Assembly (NCBI RefSeq): GCF_023336935.1
Contig: NZ_JAMBLR010000007.1
Location: 1 to 64,000, forward strand
DNA: 64,000 bases
Direction of reading: 5' to 3'
Origin: Phascolarctobacterium sp. ET69
Lineage (GTDB): Bacteria; Bacillota; Negativicutes; Acidaminococcales; Acidaminococcaceae
In this document: positions 59,091 through 64,000 of the stretch, piece by piece
How positions within the stretch are numbered: the first letter of the stretch is position 1
Layout: the number at the start of each line of letters is the position of its first letter
The notes under the pieces: generated by a model
Told to the model about the DNA's origin: nothing
Database searches by the model: none
Seen by the model: the letters and a program-made list of their open reading frames with translations, nothing else
Made by a program: the position numbers and the translations under genes

Positions 59091-60095
59091 TTATTCGGAT
59101 TTAAAAGGCACAACATCTTTTACGGCTTCTTCAAGTGTAATTTCTTTGTCGCCGTTGTCAATGTCAATCAGTTTATACTTATCGTTGCCCATGCCAAGTT
59201 CTTTCATATAAGTAAGCTGGCGCAGGCCGTGGCGCGTTTCCATACGCGTTACCAGCGCTTTGCGGTCAGTTTCTTTCATGGCGTAAATAAGGTCCACGCT
59301 TGCCTGGTCAATGGCTAAAATATCAAGCGAGGCGAGTATGCCGACATTAGGCGTTACAACGGGTTCTGCTGCTGTTCCTTCACAGTCGCACGAAACAGAC
59401 ATATTGCGCATTACATTAACAAAAGCAATATTTTTGCCGAAATGGTCAACTACTGCTTTGGAGGATTCCGTCATTCTTTCCATAAATTCTTCTTTGGCAA
59501 TATCCCATTGGTTGGTGGAACCAGGTGTGGTATGAATCATTGCTTTGCCGATACGTCCGTCGGCGCAGCCAATGCCAATATTTTTATCGCTGCCGCCAAA
59601 ACCGCCCTGAACATGCCCTTTAAAATGGGTTAAAACAAACAGAGAATCGTAATTCAGCAAGTTTTTGCCAACATGCATTTCGGTAAACCATTTGCCGTTT
59701 TTAACAGGCAAAACTGCAGTGCCGTTTTCGTCCATAATATCAACCGGGCAAAAATTCCAGCCGTTAAGGGCAATAGTGGCGCGGTGCTTTTCGGTGGTAT
59801 CACGCCCGCCTGCATAATAAGCATTGGTTTCAACTATTGCGGCTTCAGGCAAAGCCTTTTCAATTAAGTTTTTAACCCACGGGCGCGGAATAATGTTAGG
59901 CCCGTGCGGTTCGCCGGTATGCAGCTTAATTGCCGTTTTGCCGGTAAGATTTGCGCTGATGCGTTTAAAAATTTTCAGCAGGCCTTCGGCAGATAAATCT
60001 CTGGTAAAATAAACAACGGATTCAGCGCCGCTGCGTTCGGAGTAAGGAATGTAATGGTCGCCGCCAGTGCCGGGAACAGGTTTTGTTGTAGTCAT
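59091..60095 (-). CDS. DUF362 domain-containing protein
   Basis: A 334-aa protein with the DUF362 pattern (VYFTRDLSAEGLLKIFKRI; TAIKLHTGEPHG; VETNAYYAGGRDTTEKHRA; LTHFKGHVQGGFGGSDKNIGIGCADGRIGK). DUF362 proteins often carry ferredoxin-type clusters; the classical CxxCxxC motifs are absent in this copy. AAGGAGG precedes ATG 60095. Function is unknown; a role in redox or metallocofactor chemistry is a family guess. Its terminator abuts the tRNA-Ser relic. Confidence 0.8.
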   Translation of the reverse strand: MTTTKPVPGTGGDHYIPYSERSGAESVVYFTRDLSAEGLLKIFKRISANLTGKTAIKLHTGEPHGPNIIPRPWVKNLIEKALPEAAIVETNAYYAGGRDTTEKHRATIALNGWNFCPVDIMDENGTAVLPVKNGKWFTEMHVGKNLLNYDSLFVLTHFKGHVQGGFGGSDKNIGIGCADGRIGKAMIHTTPGSTNQWDIAKEEFMERMTESSKAVVDHFGKNIAFVNVMRNMSVSCDCEGTAAEPVVTPNVGILASLDILAIDQASVDLIYAMKETDRKALVTRMETRHGLRQLTYMKELGMGNDKYKLIDIDNGDKEITLEEAVKDVVPFKSE

Positions 60096-60183
60096 GGTAA
60101 AAACCTCCTTATTAATTTTACATTATTTTTAAATTTATTATTGTTTACAGCCGTAAGATAAAACGAACTATTGTTATTTATAC

Positions 60184-60212
60184 TTGACACAAAACTGCTG
60201 GTTGATTAGAAT
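60184..60212 (+). promoter_or_regulatory. Promoter of azlCD
   Basis: TTGACA at 60184-60189, a 17-nt spacer and TAGAAT at 60207-60212. The leader before azlC is about 108 nt and shows no clear riboswitch. Confidence 0.7.
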
Positions 60213-60326
60213 AATAACATAACGGCTTTATTATAAATAAACCTTTTCTTAAAAATATTATAACATTTTTAACGCCGGTTAAACGGCAGTTTTTGCTGAA
60301 ATATGCAATTTTATGGGAGTGTTACT

Positions 60327-61013
60327 TTGGACAGCGTTAAAATAAAAGCATTTAAAACAGCTTTTCCATATACTGTACCGATTGGTGCAAGTTTTATTTT
60401 TTTAGGGGCGTCGTACGGCTTTTTAATGGTGAGCAAGGGCTTTTCACCGTTATATCCGTTTTTTATGAGCCTGCTTATTTTCGCAGGTTCAGTAGAGTTC
60501 GTTTCGGTAACGATGCTGCTTGGCAGTTTTGAACCGGTAAGTGCCTTTTTGGCAGCGTTTATGCTTAACGCAAGGCATTTGTTTTATGCCGTTTCCATGC
60601 TCAGGCCATATAATGTGCCGGGGTGGAAAAAGCTGTATCTTATTTTTGGCATGTGCGATGAAAGCTTTGCCATAAACAGCATGATAAAAGTGCCCGACGG
60701 CGTTGACCGTTCCTGGTTTATGCTTTTTGTAACGATGCTGAACCATTTTTACTGGGTTGCGGGAGCAACCTTGAGCGCCGTTGTAGGCAGCGCCATTAAT
60801 TTTCCGTCCGAAGGTATCGAGTTTGTGCTGCCGGCGTTGTTTTTGGTTATTTTTGCCGAACAGTGGCTTAATGCAGACGCGCACGGTGCTGCGTTAACAG
60901 GCCTTGCTGCTTCGGTGTTGAGCCTGTTTGTTTTTGGCACGGAAAATTTTATGATACCTGCCATGCTTATGATGCTGCTTGTTTTTGCCGTTATTAAAAG
61001 GAGGGCACAGTGA
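60327..61013 (+). CDS. azlC: AzlC-family branched-chain amino acid exporter subunit
   Basis: A 228-aa membrane protein with about six to seven helices. TAFPYTVPIGASFIFLGASYGFLM, FAGSVEFVSVTML and LNARHLFYAVSM are the AzlC/YgaZ signature. With AzlD it exports branched-chain amino acids. TTG 60327 is chosen because GGGAGT lies 6 nt before it; ATG 60303 has no SD. Its stop overlaps the azlD start (TGATG). Confidence 0.9.
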   Translation: MDSVKIKAFKTAFPYTVPIGASFIFLGASYGFLMVSKGFSPLYPFFMSLLIFAGSVEFVSVTMLLGSFEPVSAFLAAFMLNARHLFYAVSMLRPYNVPGWKKLYLIFGMCDESFAINSMIKVPDGVDRSWFMLFVTMLNHFYWVAGATLSAVVGSAINFPSEGIEFVLPALFLVIFAEQWLNADAHGAALTGLAASVLSLFVFGTENFMIPAMLMMLLVFAVIKRRAQ

Positions 61014-61342
61014 TGACAATGACTGTTGGGCAGAGCATAATAATGATTGCCGCTATTATTTTGGCAACCGTGCTGACCCGTTTTTTGCCCTTTATTATTT
61101 TTGGCGGCGGGCGGCCGATACCCGATTTTGTTAATTATTTAGGCAAGGTTTTACCGTTTGCCGTTACGGGTATGCTTGTGGTTTACAGCTTAAAAGACGC
61201 TCCGTTTAATGCCTGGCACGGCCTGCCGGAATTTATTTGCGCAGCAATTACTTTAGCGCTGCATTTTTGGCGCCGCAGCATGCTTATAAGCATTGTTGGC
61301 GGAACAGTGGCCTATATGTTTTTAATACAAAAAATATTTTAA
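61013..61342 (+). CDS. azlD: AzlD-family branched-chain amino acid exporter subunit
   Basis: A 109-aa small membrane protein with three to four helices. TRFLPFIIFGGGRPIPDFVNYLGKVLPFAVTGMLVVY is typical of AzlD/YgaH. It is the obligatory small partner of AzlC. AGGAGGG precedes ATG 61013. Confidence 0.9.
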   Translation: MTMTVGQSIIMIAAIILATVLTRFLPFIIFGGGRPIPDFVNYLGKVLPFAVTGMLVVYSLKDAPFNAWHGLPEFICAAITLALHFWRRSMLISIVGGTVAYMFLIQKIF

Positions 61343-61431
61343 CTTAAAACCTCTGTTTAAAATTGTAAAACAGCAGTGGCAAAAATGCCAATGCTTAAAT
61401 TTTATGAACTATATACGGATAAGGCATGATA

Positions 61432-61472
61432 AAATCCTGTGGTTAGATGTTTGGCTGCCGCAGGATTTTTTT
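61432..61472 (+). terminator. Terminator of azlCD
   Basis: AAATCCTG (61432-61439) pairs with CAGGATTT (61461-61468), then T residues. Confidence 0.75.
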
Positions 61473-61509
61473 ATTACCTAAAGGCATGGCTGAACAGAAA
61501 AAATAAGCA

Positions 61510-61539
61510 TTAGACGCACAAAAACGGCTTTAATATAAT
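61510..61539 (+). promoter_or_regulatory. Promoter of the Tat-exported flavoprotein gene
   Basis: TTAGAC at 61510-61515, an 18-nt spacer and TATAAT at 61534-61539; the start codon lies 35 nt downstream of the -10. Confidence 0.5.
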
Positions 61540-61573
61540 GATAGTAAAGATATTCAGAACAGGAGGGGGGCTT

Positions 61574-62242
61574 ATGAACCGCAGAGAATTTTTAAAAATA
61601 AGCTGTTCAGGATTGATTACTTTATATTTAAGCGGCTGTGGGCTTAATATGCAAAGCGGACAAAATATAACATCGGCCGCAGAAACGGTTTCCGGTAAGG
61701 AAAATAGCAAGATGAAAATAACAGTAATTACCGGCAGCCCTCACAAAGCAGGTACATCCGCGCTTTTAGCCGATAAATTTATTGCCGGCGCAGAAAAGAA
61801 CGGGCATAAAGTTTTTCGCTTTAATTCCGCTTTTAAAAATATTCATGCCTGCACCGGCTGTGATGCCTGCGGTATGAGCGGGCCTTGCGTACATAAAGAT
61901 GATATAGAAACGGAAGCCATTCAAAAATTTATGGAAGCCGATGTTATAGCCTTGGTAAGCCCGGTATATTATTTTGCGCTGACGGCGCAGCTTAAAACGG
62001 TTATCGACAGATTTTATTCGCGAACGTACGATATAAACGGCAAACAGTCGGTACTGTTGGCAGCAGGCGGAAGTAATACGCCTTTAACAATGCGCAGCAT
62101 TGCAAAACATTATGAAACGCTGGCAGGATATATGCACTGGCAGGACAGAGGCAGGGTGCTTGCTCCGGGCTGCCCGACACGCGAAGCTATAGCCAAAACA
62201 GAATATCCGCAGAAAGCATTTGAACTTGGAATGAGCTTATAA
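61574..62242 (+). CDS. Tat-exported lipoprotein NAD(P)H-dependent FMN reductase
   Basis: A 222-aa protein. The N-terminus MNRREFLKISCSGLITLYLSGCG combines a twin-arginine motif (RREFLK) with a lipobox ending at Cys22. After a linker, a flavodoxin-like reductase starts at about residue 47 (MKITVITGSPHKAGTSALLADKF) with the cysteine cluster CTGCDACGMSGPC and SPVYYFALTAQLKTVIDRFYS. Tat export fits a cofactor-loaded protein. AGGAGGGGGG precedes ATG 61574. It is related to the cytoplasmic reductase at 2918. It is probably anchored outside the cytoplasm; electron donor there unknown. Confidence 0.82.
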   Translation: MNRREFLKISCSGLITLYLSGCGLNMQSGQNITSAAETVSGKENSKMKITVITGSPHKAGTSALLADKFIAGAEKNGHKVFRFNSAFKNIHACTGCDACGMSGPCVHKDDIETEAIQKFMEADVIALVSPVYYFALTAQLKTVIDRFYSRTYDINGKQSVLLAAGGSNTPLTMRSIAKHYETLAGYMHWQDRGRVLAPGCPTREAIAKTEYPQKAFELGMSL

Positions 62243-62256
62243 AATTGGCAAAAGAA

Positions 62257-62287
62257 AAAGCCTGTACATTTTTGTGTACAGGCTTCA
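62257..62287. terminator. Bidirectional terminator, flavoprotein gene and putP
   Basis: AAGCCTGTACA pairs with TGTACAGGCTT around TTTTTG. Confidence 0.85.
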
Positions 62288-62298
62288 TTAATTTTTAA

Positions 62299-63786
62299 TT
62301 ATAAATCGTTAATATGCTGTTCTGTTGCTTCAAAATCTTTAATAATGGAAGCCGAAGGCTGTTTATCAAGCAGGCTTACAATAAAGATTGCCAGGCAGGA
62401 AACCGCAAAGCCCGGGATAATTTCGTACAGCCCGGTATAGGCAAAACATTCCTTCCATAAAAGTACGGTACTGCCGCCAAAGAATACGCCGGCAACCGCG
62501 CCTTTAAGCGTGGTGCGTTTCCAGAACAGGCTGAACAGCATCAGCGGGCCGAAGGAAGCGCCGAACCCTGCCCAGGCGTATGCAACAAGGTCGAGTATAT
62601 AGTTGTTGGGGTTATAGGCCAGTGCCAGAGAGCAGGCTGAAACAAGAATAACGGCGATTCTGCTTACAAGCACCAGTTCTTTCTGGCTGGCGTTTTTGCG
62701 CAGCAGTGCCTGATAAAAGTCTGTGGAAATTGCAGATGCCGTAACCAGAAGCTGGCCGGAAGACGTACTCATAATTGCGCCTAAAATGGCCGATATAATG
62801 ATTGCAGCCATAAAAGAGTTGAAGAACTGTTCGTTAAGAACCATGAATACGGTTTCGGCGTTAACGCCGGTAAGTGCATCGCCTAAAACAACGCGGCCCA
62901 CGAGGCCAGAAGCAACGGCAAAGAACAGGGAGAAAATTACCCAAACCATGGCAATGCGTGTTGCCTGCGGAATTTCTTTAGCAGAGGTAATGCTCATAAA
63001 ACGTACGAGAATATGCGGTTGGCCGAAGTAGCCAAGACCCCAGCCGATAAGTGAAGCAATGGCGGTAAAGCTGAGCGTAAGGCCGGTAGCATCGGTAAAC
63101 ATATTAAAATAGTTGGGGTTTAATGCATGCAGGGAACTGATTGTTTCGGCAGGCCCGCCGGCAACCATGATGCCGGTAACAGGCACTACGATAATTGCAA
63201 AAAACATCAGCGTGCCCTGGAAAAAGTCGGTGCGGCAAACCGCAAGGTAACCGCCGGTAAAGGTGTAGAAAATTACAATACCCGCTGTAATAAGCAGCGA
63301 AGAAACGTAGGAAATATCAAAAACGGTGGTGAAAAGGCGGCCGCCCGCAACGAAACCGGACGCGGTATAAATTAAAAAGAAAATAAAAATGAAAACGGCA
63401 GATACAATACGCAGAATTTTGCTGGTATCGTTAAAACGGTTTTCAAAAAAGTCCGGCAGCGTAATGGAATCGTTGGCGATTTTGGTGTAAATACGCAGGC
63501 GCTGCGCAACAAAACGCCAGTTCAGCCATGTGCCGAGCGCAAGCCCGACAGCAATCCAGAAAGCGCTTACGCCAGCAACATAAGCATAACCCGGCAGGCC
63601 CATCAGCATCCAGCCGCTCATATCCGAGGCTTCCGCGCTCATTGCCGAAACCCACGGGCCGATTTTACGCCCGCCGAGCATATAGCTCTGCATGTCGCCT
63701 GTATCCTTCATATGGTAAAGCCCGATGGCAAACAGCACAATAAAATAAAGTGCATAGGCCAGAATACTGCCTAAATCCTGTTGCAT
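62299..63786 (-). CDS. putP: Sodium/proline symporter PutP
   Basis: A 495-aa member of the SSS family with about 13 membrane helices. AEASDMSGWMLMGLPGYAYVAG is the Na+/proline site of TM2, RFVAQRLRIYTKIANDSITLPDFFENRF follows, and TDFFQGTLMFFAIIVVP and SAILGAIMSTSSGQLLVTASAISTDFYQ (TM8, Na2 site) complete the family pattern. It imports proline with sodium. Monocistronic, with GGGGAGGAAT upstream. Confidence 0.94.
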   Translation of the reverse strand: MQQDLGSILAYALYFIVLFAIGLYHMKDTGDMQSYMLGGRKIGPWVSAMSAEASDMSGWMLMGLPGYAYVAGVSAFWIAVGLALGTWLNWRFVAQRLRIYTKIANDSITLPDFFENRFNDTSKILRIVSAVFIFIFFLIYTASGFVAGGRLFTTVFDISYVSSLLITAGIVIFYTFTGGYLAVCRTDFFQGTLMFFAIIVVPVTGIMVAGGPAETISSLHALNPNYFNMFTDATGLTLSFTAIASLIGWGLGYFGQPHILVRFMSITSAKEIPQATRIAMVWVIFSLFFAVASGLVGRVVLGDALTGVNAETVFMVLNEQFFNSFMAAIIISAILGAIMSTSSGQLLVTASAISTDFYQALLRKNASQKELVLVSRIAVILVSACSLALAYNPNNYILDLVAYAWAGFGASFGPLMLFSLFWKRTTLKGAVAGVFFGGSTVLLWKECFAYTGLYEIIPGFAVSCLAIFIVSLLDKQPSASIIKDFEATEQHINDL

Positions 63787-63889
63787 TAAAATTCCTCCCC
63801 ATGTATGGTTTATGTAAATAATATATTAATTATACACTTCTTTATTGCATTAAAGCAAGCAAAATCGTTGATTGTAAAATTATATGCGG

Positions 63890-63918
63890 TTGACTGTACC
63901 GTGACGGTGATATATAAT
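63890..63918 (+). promoter_or_regulatory. Strong promoter reading out of the window
   Basis: TTGACT at 63890-63895, a 17-nt spacer and TATAAT at 63913-63918. The spacer holds the inverted repeat ACCGT-g-ACGGT (63898-63908), a possible operator. The gene it serves lies beyond 64000; no open frame starts before the end. Confidence 0.65.
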
Positions 63919-64000
63919 ATTTAAGAAGTTTTGGCAGTTTTTGGACCGTGATAAATTTTTGCAGAGCTTGCTTCGTTTTGCAGTAGTGAAGATACCTGAA

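Overview
The window looks like chromosome of a Negativicutes bacterium (diderm Firmicutes), plausibly an Acidaminococcaceae / Phascolarctobacterium-like gut anaerobe. The evidence is two OmpM-type outer-membrane proteins (signal peptide, SLH domain, coiled coil, porin barrel), RND and MacAB envelope pumps beside Gram-positive-style genes (LCP protein, CvfB, YqeK, RsfS), a succinate-type CoA-transferase next to a methylmalonyl-CoA-mutase-like large subunit, and strong AAGGAGG ribosome-binding sites. The genus is inferred; no rRNA is present.

Layout. 1-7360: an MFS transporter, a LysR regulator facing a small redox operon (78-aa protein, FMN reductase, cyclophilin-like lipoprotein, DUF3737), an F420-hydrogenase-beta-like Fe-S protein, a membrane protein and a second LysR. 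7643-12190: a LysR-divergent operon of CoA-transferase, B12-mutase large subunit and MmgE/PrpD protein; the mutase has altered pocket motifs and no B12-binding subunit nearby. 12480-18946: an XRE regulator, a HAD phosphatase, two ompM genes flanking a RelB/YafQ-type toxin-antitoxin pair, and a small acyltransferase operon. 19129-27399: MacAB efflux, then nadD-yqeK-LCP-rsfS-cvfB and two tandem TSUP transporters, the second apparently starting at ATT. 27467-36052: a nine-gene aromatic amino acid operon (aroF-tyrA-aroB-aroA-aroC-pheA-aroE-aroK-aroQ) behind a Phe/Tyr-rich leader peptide and a terminator hairpin, i.e. an attenuator.

36081-49999: a 151-bp palindromic element, an RND pump with a TetR-type operator, RmuC, MscS, glyoxalase, a hydroxyacid dehydrogenase, tRNA-Pro, MscL, TyrS and BrnQ. 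50191-52324: a two-gene Septu-like (PtuAB) defence module. 52411-58389: sugar-nucleotide genes (phosphohexomutase, galU, galE), an ABC-F protein, TadA and tRNA-Ser. 58445-64000: a truncated aldo/keto reductase, an inverted 25-nt copy of the tRNA-Ser anticodon region, a DUF362 protein, AzlCD, a Tat-exported lipoprotein FMN reductase and PutP.

The best candidates for undescribed biology are the CoA-transferase/mutase/PrpD operon, the aro attenuator, the mosaic ompM pair with its shared leader RNA, and the tRNA-Ser relic.
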